A stretch of DNA of 9,647 nucleotides from Pseudomonadota bacterium (GTDB taxonomy: Bacteria; Pseudomonadota; Gammaproteobacteria; Steroidobacterales; Steroidobacteraceae): the NCBI GenBank assembly GCA_023428645.1, contig JAEYXD010000146.1, positions 1 through 9,647 on the forward strand. Direction: 5' to 3'. Under the pieces are notes generated by a model. The model did not search any database, was not told the origin of the DNA, and worked only from the letters and a program-made list of their open reading frames with translations. The position numbers and the translations under genes were made by a program. Positions 1 to 7,556 of the stretch are shown piece after piece. How positions within the stretch are numbered: the first letter of the stretch is position 1; each line of letters begins with the position of its first letter.

Positions 1-1
1 C

Positions 2-346
2 GACCGAGTGCAGTTCGAATACTGCATGCTGGACGATCGCACGCGTACTGACCTGATCGAATTCATGAACACGAGCGAACGTGCGAGCGATCTGATCTCG
101 GAGTTCTTCGGCGTCCTCGGCATGCCCTGGATGCAGCAGACCATGCAGTTCTACTGGGCACATGCCTACGACATCGAAGGCTTCCCGCTGCGCTCGACGC
201 ACTTCGAAGACGGCGACCTCGTATCCGAGTTCCGTCTGCGTTCAGTGCGTCAGGAGTTGGTCGCAGCGGATGCATTCGCGATCCCGAAGAACCTCCGACG
301 TCGTGCGCTGCTGGATTTCAGCGCGCCTCCGGGTGCTGGGTTGTAG
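2..346 (+). CDS. 3' end of a plus-strand gene, possibly DUF4412-like C-terminus (partial)
   Basis: The frame is open to the left edge of the window and ends at TAG 344-346, so this is the C-terminal part of a longer protein. A GTG at position 8 is probably internal. Codon choice looks like real coding sequence, with mostly G or C at third positions. About 110 residues are visible. The stretch with FPLRSTHFEDGDLVSEFRL followed by VRQELVAADAFAIPKNLRR resembles the C-terminal half of DUF4412-type proteins, where a conversion to a different side-chain pattern and a closing 'F.IP..' turn are common. That resemblance is recalled from the family pattern and is weak. No catalytic motif, signal peptide or membrane segment is visible in the part present. 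It converges on nasA and has no evident link to nitrate metabolism. Confidence 0.6.
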   Translation, partial: DRVQFEYCMLDDRTRTDLIEFMNTSERASDLISEFFGVLGMPWMQQTMQFYWAHAYDIEGFPLRSTHFEDGDLVSEFRLRSVRQELVAADAFAIPKNLRRRALLDFSAPPGAGL

Positions 347-364
347 GCACACGGAAGAAGACAT

Positions 365-531
365 TCTCCACGGGGATCACGGGGTGCACGGGGTCGAGAT
401 CAATGTACGGAGGGTCACCTCACAGTGCGAGCACGCGCTGCTTGTAGACGACAGGCGATCCGACACTGCGAAACGACAGTGAAGTGGCAGTGGATAGATG
501 CGTTGTCTTTACCCCGTGACCCCCGTGGAGA
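365..531. repeat. 167-bp element with near-perfect 21-bp inverted ends in the convergent gap
   Basis: The gap between the left-edge gene and the nasA stop (347-542) contains no gene. Its left arm, 365-385, and right arm, 511-531, are inverted copies that match at 20 of 21 bases. The left arm continues as three 9-bp repeats of the form NCACGGGG(A/T) at 368-376, 377-385 and 386-394. The right arm has two such units on the opposite strand. The 125-bp interior has no open frame of note and a small hairpin at 464-481 (CACTG...CAGTG). The arms are too far apart for a classical intrinsic terminator and no T-run follows them. A small non-autonomous mobile repeat (MITE-like) or a dispersed intergenic repeat fits best. 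No target-site duplication was confirmed. Confidence 0.55.
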
Positions 532-542
532 TCTTCTCTTCC

Positions 543-3203
543 CTACTCAGTTTGAACTTCGGCGATCAACGCTTTGATCTCGGAGAGGCACGAGCCGCAG
601 TTCGTGCCGGCGCGGAGTTTCTGGCCGACGTCCTTCGGTGTGCGCAAGTGGTGTTGCTCGATGGCTTGGCAGAGGGTTGTTCTGCCGACGCCGAAGCATG
701 AGCACACCACCGGGCCTGTGTCGGTGCGGGTGTCGCTGGATTGTCCCATCAGCAAGCCGGCACGGTCGCGATCGCCGATGCGTGATTTCGCGAAGAGGCT
801 GCCGAGCCAGGTGCGTTCGGGCAAGTCCGGTCGTGGGGACAGGAACAGGCACGCGGCAATACGATCGTCGATGAGCAACACGGCGCGATAGACGCCGGCG
901 TTGGGATCCGAGTACTCGAGCCAGTCACTCTGCGGATTCGCGTTGAAAAGACGTCGCGCCCATTGCGACCAGTCGCGATACACGCGACGACCCGCGATCT
1001 CGTAACGATGGAATTGCGCACCTCGTGTGCTCGTCCACCAGGTGACATCGAGGTCGTGCAGCTTCTCGCGCGACAGAATGAAGCCTTGCCAGCTCACGAC
1101 GAACGGAGAGACGCGCGCCGGTGTGTGTTTGAGCTCGGGCTCGCCGGAGATTGGATCGACCACGGGGTTCACCAATGCACCGACGCGTGCATCGGACGCG
1201 AACATGCCGTTCCAGTGAATTGGCACGAAGATCATGCCGCGCGGCAGCTCGCCGCTTACCTTGAGACGCGCGATCAGTGAACCCCATTTCGTGCTGACGC
1301 GCACGAGCTCGCCTTCGCGTGCGCCGGTGAGCAATGCGTCGTGCGCATGCATGTCGACGAACGGTTCCGGCATGTGCGAGGTGAGTCGGGGCGAGGTGCC
1401 GGTGCGCGTCATCGCGTGCCATTGATCGCGGATGCGACCGGTATTGAGTACGAGCGGAAACTCTTCATCCGTTCGATGCTGCGGCGGCCGCGGTGTCGTG
1501 GCGACGAAGCGCGCTTTGCCGTCTGCATGAAAGAAGCGACCGTCCTCCAGCATGCGTGGCGTGCCCGGATGGCTCAATGTGGGCACGGGCCATTGCACTG
1601 GCGCGAGCGCGTCGTAGGCAGCTCCATCCAGCGTCGCAAGACCTGCAATCGTGAATGCTCGCTCACCGTGATTCTCGTAAGCGGAGAGCTGCGCATGTTC
1701 GACAAAGATCTCGCGCGGCGACTGGTACTCGAAACCGCTGAAGCCCATGCGCTGTGCCACCTGACTCACGATCCACCAGTCTGGTCGCGCGTCACCCGCG
1801 GCTGACAGAAACGCACGTTGTCGAGAGATGTGGCGGTCGGAGTTCGTGACGGTGCCATCTTTCTCACCCCAACCGGTCGCCGGCAGAAGAACATGCGCAT
1901 ACTCGCTCGTATCCGTGCGTGCGACGCAATCGCAAACCACGACCAGTTCGCATCTCTGCAGCGCTGCTTTCGCCTTGTCTGCGCCCGGCAGGCTGACGAG
2001 CGGATTGGTCGCCATGATCCACACGGCTTTGATTCGCCCGTCGTGTATGGCGTCGAACAGGTCGACGGCTTTCAGTCCCTGATGCTGCGCGATGTTTGGA
2101 CTGTTCCAGAATCGCTGCACGATGCGGCGATGGGTTTCGTCGGCGATGTCCATATGTGCAGCGAGCATGTTGGCAAGACCGCCGACTTCGCGTCCGCCCA
2201 TCGCATTCGGCTGGCCGGTGACCGAGAACGGCCCCATGCCAGGTTTGCCGATACGACCGGTCAGCAGATGGCAGTTGATGATGCTGTTGACCTTATCGGT
2301 TCCCGACGAGGATTGATTCACGCCTTGCGAAAAGATCGTGACGACGCGTTCGGTGCGCGCGAACAGGCGATAGACCTCAGTGAGTGCATGCTCATCGACG
2401 CGACACGTCTTGGCCACCGATCGTAGATCGCCGGCCGTGTTCTCGGCGACGAGCAGTGCGCGCTTCGCATCCAGGGTGTGCTGTTCCACGAACGCGATGT
2501 CGACGACGCCATGTTGTTCGAGGTAGGCGAGCAATCCATTGAACAGCCACACATCGGTGCCGGGACGAATGGGAAGATGCAGATCGGCGAACTCGCAAGT
2601 GGCCGTACGTCGCGGATCGATCACGACGATCTTCATCTCCGGACGCCGCTGCTTCGCCGCCGTGATGCGTTGAAAGATGATGGGGTGACACCAGGCCGTG
2701 TTCGAGCCGACCAGCACGATCAGATCGGCCAGCTCGAGATCGTCGTAGCAGATCGGCACGATGTCTTCGCCGAAGGCACGTTTGTGTCCTGCCACCGCCG
2801 ATGACATGCACAGGCGCGAGTTGCTATCGATGTTCGCCGTGCCGATGTAGCCCTTCATGAATTTGTTGGCGACGTAGTAGTCCTCGGTGAGCAATTGCCC
2901 CGAGACGTACAGCGCCACCGATTCCGGACCATGCAGCGCAATGATCCGGCTGAGGCTCGTCGCCACATGATCGAGTGCACGATCCCAGCTAGTGCTTTCG
3001 CCGCGTATCTGAGGATTCAGCAGCCGGCCCTCGAGTGAGAGCGTGTCGGCCAGCGCCGATCCTTTCGAGCACAGTCGACCCCGGTTGGCGGGATGCTCGG
3101 GGTCGCCGGAGATCAGAGTCTCACCGCGCTCGTTGCGCTCAGCGATGACGCCGCAGCCCACGCCGCAGTAAGGGCACGTCGTGCGAACCGCGTTCGCCTT
3201 CAT
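543..3203 (-). CDS. nasA: Assimilatory nitrate reductase catalytic subunit with C-terminal BFD [2Fe-2S] domain
   Basis: This 886-residue protein is a cytoplasmic Mo-bisMGD nitrate reductase that converts nitrate to nitrite. The N-terminal [4Fe-4S] site is complete: Cys10, Cys13, Cys17 and Cys45, followed by Lys47, the residue placed between cluster and pterin in this family. Cys132 in the NSRLCMSS context fits the Mo-ligating cysteine. The molybdopterin oxidoreductase core spans roughly residues 60-490 and the dinucleotide-binding domain roughly 590-705. A region at about 700-825 belongs to the NasA-type C-terminal extension, and a BFD-like [2Fe-2S] domain closes the protein with Cys834, Cys836, Cys869 and Cys872. 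There is no twin-arginine signal, which argues against periplasmic NapA, and the BFD tail matches Klebsiella-type NasA. It is the last gene of the operon. The ATG at 3203-3201 is the only possible start: the in-frame stop TAG lies at 3221-3219 and the cluster cysteines begin at residue 10. No Shine-Dalgarno sequence precedes it; a REP hairpin sits there instead. Confidence 0.95.
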   Translation of the reverse strand: MKANAVRTTCPYCGVGCGVIAERNERGETLISGDPEHPANRGRLCSKGSALADTLSLEGRLLNPQIRGESTSWDRALDHVATSLSRIIALHGPESVALYVSGQLLTEDYYVANKFMKGYIGTANIDSNSRLCMSSAVAGHKRAFGEDIVPICYDDLELADLIVLVGSNTAWCHPIIFQRITAAKQRRPEMKIVVIDPRRTATCEFADLHLPIRPGTDVWLFNGLLAYLEQHGVVDIAFVEQHTLDAKRALLVAENTAGDLRSVAKTCRVDEHALTEVYRLFARTERVVTIFSQGVNQSSSGTDKVNSIINCHLLTGRIGKPGMGPFSVTGQPNAMGGREVGGLANMLAAHMDIADETHRRIVQRFWNSPNIAQHQGLKAVDLFDAIHDGRIKAVWIMATNPLVSLPGADKAKAALQRCELVVVCDCVARTDTSEYAHVLLPATGWGEKDGTVTNSDRHISRQRAFLSAAGDARPDWWIVSQVAQRMGFSGFEYQSPREIFVEHAQLSAYENHGERAFTIAGLATLDGAAYDALAPVQWPVPTLSHPGTPRMLEDGRFFHADGKARFVATTPRPPQHRTDEEFPLVLNTGRIRDQWHAMTRTGTSPRLTSHMPEPFVDMHAHDALLTGAREGELVRVSTKWGSLIARLKVSGELPRGMIFVPIHWNGMFASDARVGALVNPVVDPISGEPELKHTPARVSPFVVSWQGFILSREKLHDLDVTWWTSTRGAQFHRYEIAGRRVYRDWSQWARRLFNANPQSDWLEYSDPNAGVYRAVLLIDDRIAACLFLSPRPDLPERTWLGSLFAKSRIGDRDRAGLLMGQSSDTRTDTGPVVCSCFGVGRTTLCQAIEQHHLRTPKDVGQKLRAGTNCGSCLSEIKALIAEVQTE

Positions 3204-3210
3204 GGGGCAA

Positions 3211-3268
3211 CTGTCCGGCTAAAGCCGGACCCACAAAGGAAAGCTGTCCAGCTGAAGCCAGGCCCACA
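3211..3268 (-). repeat. REP-like doublet between the NirD-FAD gene and nasA
   Basis: The 88-bp gap 3204-3291 is almost filled by two head-to-tail REP-like palindromes read on the minus strand. The first, about 3244-3268, begins GTGGGCC and is degenerate (one mismatch and two G-U pairs in its stem). The second, 3213-3234, begins GTGG and has a perfect stem, GTCCGGCT paired with AGCCGGAC around a 2-nt loop. The head tetranucleotides are 33 bp apart, matching the 31-32 bp spacing of the doublets in the array at 9270-9547, and the linker is similar. The stem base ends 9 nt before the nasA ATG. Such GTAG/GTGG-headed elements are normally intergenic, so their presence inside an operon is notable. 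Confidence 0.85.
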
Positions 3269-3291
3269 AGGAGGGTGCAGGTGCATACGAC

Positions 3292-4914
3292 TCACGCTTT
3301 CAACCTTGCAATCTTCTCGCCGAAGAGCAGCTTGTCGCGAAGCGGTCCGATGTCCTTGCCCTCGCGCATGAGCTCGAAATACCACGGGCCATCTTTCACA
3401 TCGCCGTACAGCACCGCGCCACGCACCTTGTTGTTCTCGATGACGATGCGTTTGTAGACGCCGCGTCGCGCATCTTTCATGACGAGCGACTCGCTGTTCG
3501 CGCTGCCGACGAAGTCGCCGGCAGAAAACAGATCGACGCCCGTCACCTTGAGTTGTGTCGAGACCATCGAGCCGCGATAGCGACCGATGCCGAACTCGGC
3601 GAGGTGGGTTGCGCAGACTTTCGCCTGATCGAACAGAGGTGCGACGAGTCCGTAAGTGCTGTTGCGATGCTGCACGCATTCGCCAACGGCATAGATGCTC
3701 GGATCGAAGGTCTGCATCGTGTCGTTGACCAGCACGCCGCGTTCGCAGCGCAGTCCTGCCGACAAAGCGAGCTCGATGTTCGGACGAATACCGACCGCAA
3801 TGACGATGAGATCAGCCTCCAGCTCCGTGCCGTCGTCGAAGCGCAGGCCGCAGACGCGCGATCGAGCAAGGGTGTGCGCGCTTTCAAGCCGGCTCGTGCT
3901 GCTGGCTTGCGATCCCGACGCGCCATGCAATATCGCCACTGTCTTCGCGGGCATCTTGAACTTGAGTCCGCGCTTTTCGAGCGATTCTTTGAGCAGGGCC
4001 GCGGCGGCTCCGTCGAGCTGACGCTCCATGAGGGAATCGCAGAGATGGACCACGGTAACATCCATGCCTTGCTTGAGCAGCCCATTCGCAGCTTCGAGGC
4101 CCAGCAGTCCGCCGCCGATCACGACCGCTTTACGATGCGTACGCGCAGCTTCGAGCATGCGCTGCACATCCTGCAGATCGCGGAACGTCACGACGCCGTC
4201 GAGATCGTTGCCGGGCACCGGCAGCACGATCGGATTCGATCCCGTGGCGACGAGCGCGCGGTCGTACGGCACTTCGACACCGCTCTTCGAACGAACGACG
4301 CGGCGCACGCGATCGATGGCAACGACCGGATCGTCGCTATGCAGCGTGATGCTCTTCTCGCGATACCACTCCATCGAGTTGAGAATGATCTCCTCCGGTG
4401 TCTTCTCACCGGCCAGCACGGGAGAAAGCAGGATGCGGTTGTAGTTGGGATGGGGTTCGGCGCCGAACACCGTGATCCGATATGCGTTCGGTGCGACCTC
4501 GAGCAACTCCTCGACCACACGCATCGCGGCCATGCCGTTGCCGATCACGACGAGCTTGCGAGTACGCGCTGCGGGACGTACCGGCTCGCTCCTGAGCCAG
4601 ACGCGACCATCCGTGACTCGCACCGGATATGCGCGCACCGATCGATCTGGATCTTCGAGACAACGACCCGTGACCAGGCTGAAGTGATGCTTGTACACGG
4701 GCGAGGCGACCACCAGCTCGCCTTGCAGATCGCCGATAATTCCGCGCGCAAGGACGTTGGCTCCGCTGTGCGGATCGTAGTTATCGATCGCATAGACGCT
4801 CTCGTGCACGCGAAAGATTGCGATCTGACGGCCGTCGATGAAGGCGGCGACACCAGCGCCAGGAATGATGTCGTCCAGCTCGCAAACGAACTTCCAGGAG
4901 CTCGTGCGATTCAT
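3292..4914 (-). CDS. nirD: Fusion of nitrite reductase small subunit (NirD) with a NirB-like FAD/NAD(P)H oxidoreductase
   Basis: This 540-residue protein combines two modules. Residues 1-108 align by eye with enterobacterial NirD: it opens with a WK..C.LDDI-type segment, contains ARGIIGDLQGELVVASP, and ends in a RCLEDPDRSVRAYPVRVTDG-type segment. As in E. coli NirD, the Rieske cysteines are absent (DPH at 47-49 and SPVYKHH at 71-77 replace the C-x-H and C-x2-H pairs), so no [2Fe-2S] cluster is expected. From about residue 119 a pyridine nucleotide-disulfide oxidoreductase begins: the FAD motif VIGNGMAAMR is at 123-132, ATGS at 223-226, the NAD(P) motif VIGGGLLGLE at 265-274, and YAVGE at 408-412. 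It resembles the first half of NirB but has no BFD, sulfite-reductase or siroheme domain. Residues 331-352 form a low-complexity insertion. The start overlaps the nirB stop (ATGA), so translation is probably coupled. The NirD half should serve NirB; the FAD half may pass NADH electrons to NasA (inference). Confidence 0.9.
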   Translation of the reverse strand: MNRTSSWKFVCELDDIIPGAGVAAFIDGRQIAIFRVHESVYAIDNYDPHSGANVLARGIIGDLQGELVVASPVYKHHFSLVTGRCLEDPDRSVRAYPVRVTDGRVWLRSEPVRPAARTRKLVVIGNGMAAMRVVEELLEVAPNAYRITVFGAEPHPNYNRILLSPVLAGEKTPEEIILNSMEWYREKSITLHSDDPVVAIDRVRRVVRSKSGVEVPYDRALVATGSNPIVLPVPGNDLDGVVTFRDLQDVQRMLEAARTHRKAVVIGGGLLGLEAANGLLKQGMDVTVVHLCDSLMERQLDGAAAALLKESLEKRGLKFKMPAKTVAILHGASGSQASSTSRLESAHTLARSRVCGLRFDDGTELEADLIVIAVGIRPNIELALSAGLRCERGVLVNDTMQTFDPSIYAVGECVQHRNSTYGLVAPLFDQAKVCATHLAEFGIGRYRGSMVSTQLKVTGVDLFSAGDFVGSANSESLVMKDARRGVYKRIVIENNKVRGAVLYGDVKDGPWYFELMREGKDIGPLRDKLLFGEKIARLKA

Positions 4915-7448
4915 ACAGCCTCCTTCTGGCGCTGCTCGCGCTCATCGCGGCTCGCGGGCCGGATCTGTCCGCGCTCTTCGACGAACAAGACGTTGTCGTC
5001 CTCGCGATCGCTGTTCACGAAATGGCGGAAGCGTTTCAACGTCTGCGGATCGTTGATGGCTTTCTTCCATTCGCATTCGTACGTGGAGATCACGCGCGCC
5101 ATGTCGGCTTCGAGCTCGGCATTAATGCAGAGCTTGTCGTCGAGGATCACCTGTTTCAGGTAGTCGAGTCCTCCTTCGAGATTGTCCAGCCATACCGAGG
5201 TGCGCTGCAGTCGGTCCGCGGTGCGCACGTAGAACATCAGGAAGCGGTCGACGTAGCGGATGAGCGTTGCGCTATCCAGATCGGCGGCCAGCAGATCTGC
5301 ATGACGCGGCTTCATGCCGCCATTGCCGCAGACGTATAGATTCCAGCCTTTCTCGGTGGCGATCACGCCGACATCCTTGCTCTGCGCTTCTGCACATTCG
5401 CGCGTGCAGCCGGAGACCGCGAACTTGATCTTGTGCGGCGCGCGCAACCCCTTGTAGCGATTCTCGAGGGCGATGGCGAAGCCGACGCTATCCTGGACGC
5501 CATAGCGGCACCAGGTCGAACCCACGCACGATTTGACGGTCCGCAAGGCCTTGCCGTACGCGTGACCGGATTCGAAACCCGCATCGATCAGCTCTTTCCA
5601 GATAAGCGGCAACTGATGCACCTGTGCACCAAACAGATCGATGCGCTGGCCGCCGGTAATTTTCGTGTAGAGACCGAACTTCTTCGCGACGGAGCCGATG
5701 GTGATGAGCTTGTCCGGCGTGATCTCGCCGCCGGGCACGCGCGGCACGATCGAGTACGTGCCGTCTTTCTGCATATTGGCCAGGAAGTAGTCGTTCGTGT
5801 CCTGCAGGACTGCCTTGTCGCGCTTCAATACGAACTCGTTCCAGACCGATGCGAGGATGGATGCGATCGTGGGTTTGCAGATGTCGCACCCGAGCCCCTT
5901 GCCGTGTCGCCCGATGATTTCATCGAAGGTCTTGAGCGAGCCGACTTTGACGAGATGAAACAGTTGCTGACGCGAGTACGGGAAGTGTTCGCACAAATGG
6001 TTGTTTACGGCGACGCCGCGACTCGCGAGCTCCGCTTTCAGCACCATGGTCAGCAGTGAGGTGCAGCCGCCGCAGGAAGTGGCCGCCTTCGTCGATGACT
6101 TGAGCGCTCCGAGCGTTGTGCAGCCGGCGTCGATGGCGGAGCAGATCGTGGCCTTGGTGACGTTGTTGCACGAGCAGATCTGTGCCGTTGCAGGCAGCGC
6201 GGTGACACCGGTGCCGACCGACTTCTTCGTGCCTTCAAGCGTCGGAACGATCATCGCTTCGGGATGCTCGGGCAGCTTCGTGCCGTCGAGCATCATCTGC
6301 AGCCAGATGCCGTAGTCGTCCGCGTCGCCGATGAGAATGCCGCCGAGCAGACGGGTGCCGTCCTCGTTCACGACGAGCTTCTTGTAGATCTGCTTGCGTT
6401 CGTCGACGAACGTGTAGGCGCGCGAGTTGGCGTACGTGCAATGCGCATCGCCGAGCGAGGCGACATCCACGCCCATGAGCTTGAGTTTCGTGCTCATGTC
6501 CGCGCCGGTGAAGGAAGGTGTGTCTTTCTCCAGCAGCCGTGCCGCGCACGCGTTCGCCATCTGATAGCCGGGTGCGACGAGCCCGAAAAGCTTGCCGTTC
6601 CAGAGCGCGCATTCGCCGATCGCGAAAATGTCGGGATCGGAGGTGAGGCAGCGATCGTCGATGACGATCCCGCCGCGCGCACCGAGTGAAAGTCCCGCTG
6701 CGCGCGCAAGCTCATCGCGCGGACGAATGCCGGCGGAGAACACGATCAGATCCGTATCCAGATGCGTGTCATCGTCGAATCGCATGCGATGACGCGTCGA
6801 CTCGCCATCGACGATGTCGGTCGTGTTCTTGCCGGTGTGAATGCCGACGCCGAGCTCCGCAATCTTCTGTCGCAGCACACGGCCGCCGCCATCGTCGACC
6901 TGCACGGCCATCAGTCGAGATGCGAACTCGACCACATGCGTCTGCAGTCCAAGGTCTTTGAGTGCTTTTGCAGCTTCGAGGCCGAGCAAGCCGCCACCGA
7001 TGACCGTTCCAATCCTGCAGCTCTTCGCGGCTTCGCGAATCGCTTCGAGATCCTCGATGGTGCGATAGACGAAGCAGTTCGCGCGATCGCGTCCCGGCAC
7101 CGGAGGAACGAACGGATAGGAGCCGGTCGCCAACACGAGTTTGTCGTACGGGACGAGTGTCCCTTTCGTGGTAGCCACCGTGCGAGAGGCGCGATCGATG
7201 CTCGCTGCTTTCTCCCCAAGAAGGATTTCGATGCCGTGATCCTCGAAGAATCCAGGCGCGACGAGAGAGAGATCGTCCGCCGATTTGCCGGAGAAGAATG
7301 CCGTGAGCTGCACGCGGTCGTAGGCAGCGCGCGGCTCTTCGCACAGGACCGTAATGTCGAAGTCGCAGGATTCTGCGACCAGTCGCTCCAGCAACCGCTG
7401 ACCGACCATGCCATTGCCGATGACCACCAATCTGCGTCGAGTGGACAT
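4911..7448 (-). CDS. nirB: NAD(P)H nitrite reductase large subunit, siroheme type
   Basis: This 845-residue protein catalyses the six-electron reduction of nitrite to ammonium in the cytoplasm and is close to the E. coli NirB length (847). Domains in order: an FAD-binding fold with VVIGNGMVG at 8-16, ATGS at 107-110, and an NAD(P) fold with VIGGGLLGLE at 149-158. FAIGE follows at 275-279. Next comes a BFD-type [2Fe-2S] domain with Cys425, Cys427, Cys459 and Cys462, then a second BFD-like segment with Cys486, Cys521 and Cys524. After the nitrite/sulfite reductase ferredoxin-like half-domain (about 555-630), the [4Fe-4S]-siroheme domain carries Cys641, Cys647, Cys681 and Cys685 in the C-x5-C and C-x3-C pattern. 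All expected ligands are present. The ATG is preceded by TGAGG (7460-7456) with a 7-nt gap. The stop overlaps the next gene's start, which encodes its small subunit. Siroheme synthesis genes are not in the window. Confidence 0.96.
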   Translation of the reverse strand: MSTRRRLVVIGNGMVGQRLLERLVAESCDFDITVLCEEPRAAYDRVQLTAFFSGKSADDLSLVAPGFFEDHGIEILLGEKAASIDRASRTVATTKGTLVPYDKLVLATGSYPFVPPVPGRDRANCFVYRTIEDLEAIREAAKSCRIGTVIGGGLLGLEAAKALKDLGLQTHVVEFASRLMAVQVDDGGGRVLRQKIAELGVGIHTGKNTTDIVDGESTRHRMRFDDDTHLDTDLIVFSAGIRPRDELARAAGLSLGARGGIVIDDRCLTSDPDIFAIGECALWNGKLFGLVAPGYQMANACAARLLEKDTPSFTGADMSTKLKLMGVDVASLGDAHCTYANSRAYTFVDERKQIYKKLVVNEDGTRLLGGILIGDADDYGIWLQMMLDGTKLPEHPEAMIVPTLEGTKKSVGTGVTALPATAQICSCNNVTKATICSAIDAGCTTLGALKSSTKAATSCGGCTSLLTMVLKAELASRGVAVNNHLCEHFPYSRQQLFHLVKVGSLKTFDEIIGRHGKGLGCDICKPTIASILASVWNEFVLKRDKAVLQDTNDYFLANMQKDGTYSIVPRVPGGEITPDKLITIGSVAKKFGLYTKITGGQRIDLFGAQVHQLPLIWKELIDAGFESGHAYGKALRTVKSCVGSTWCRYGVQDSVGFAIALENRYKGLRAPHKIKFAVSGCTRECAEAQSKDVGVIATEKGWNLYVCGNGGMKPRHADLLAADLDSATLIRYVDRFLMFYVRTADRLQRTSVWLDNLEGGLDYLKQVILDDKLCINAELEADMARVISTYECEWKKAINDPQTLKRFRHFVNSDREDDNVLFVEERGQIRPASRDEREQRQKEAV
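4919..4926 (-). promoter_or_regulatory. Strong ribosome binding site for the NirD-FAD fusion gene
   Basis: On the minus strand GAAGGAGG lies 4 nt before the ATG at 4914-4912. It sits inside the last codons of nirB, whose TGA shares bases with this ATG. It fixes the start of the fusion protein at the NirD methionine, and so supports the NirD part being translated together with the FAD part. Confidence 0.85.
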
Positions 7449-7455
7449 AGAAAGA

Positions 7456-7460
7456 CCTCA
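7456..7460 (-). promoter_or_regulatory. Ribosome binding site of nirB
   Basis: TGAGG on the minus strand lies 7 nt before the nirB ATG. Directly upstream, at 7473-7461, is a short perfect hairpin (GATGC-TTT-GCATC) that abuts this site and could influence ribosome access. That effect is an inference from position only. Confidence 0.55.
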
Positions 7461-7556
7461 GATGCAAAGCATCCAGATGAGCCCGCGGCGGTGCGTGCCC
7501 GAACCAACGATTGATTGAGCAGCTTCGATGCAGTCGCTACGTTGCGAATGCGATCG

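Noticed and set aside
347..542. Intrinsic terminator for nasA
   Set aside because: The inverted arms are about 125 bp apart and the small hairpin at 464-481 has no following U-run. No standard terminator is visible.
3213..3235. Second sigma-54 promoter before nasA, from GG-N10-GC in the REP sequence
   Set aside because: The REP core happens to contain GG and GC at the right distance, but the rest of the -24 and -12 elements does not match TGGCAC and TTGC, and every copy of the repeat would share it.
3292..4914. True Rieske [2Fe-2S] ferredoxin domain at the N-terminus of the fusion
   Set aside because: The cysteine ligands are missing at both ligand pairs, as in E. coli NirD, so only the fold is expected.
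3553..5163. Long plus-strand open frame (536 codons) antisense to the NirD-FAD gene and the nirB end
   Set aside because: It is the mirror of two well-supported genes in GC-rich DNA. Its translation is rich in Arg, Asp, His and Ala, with no recognisable domain and no ribosome binding site.
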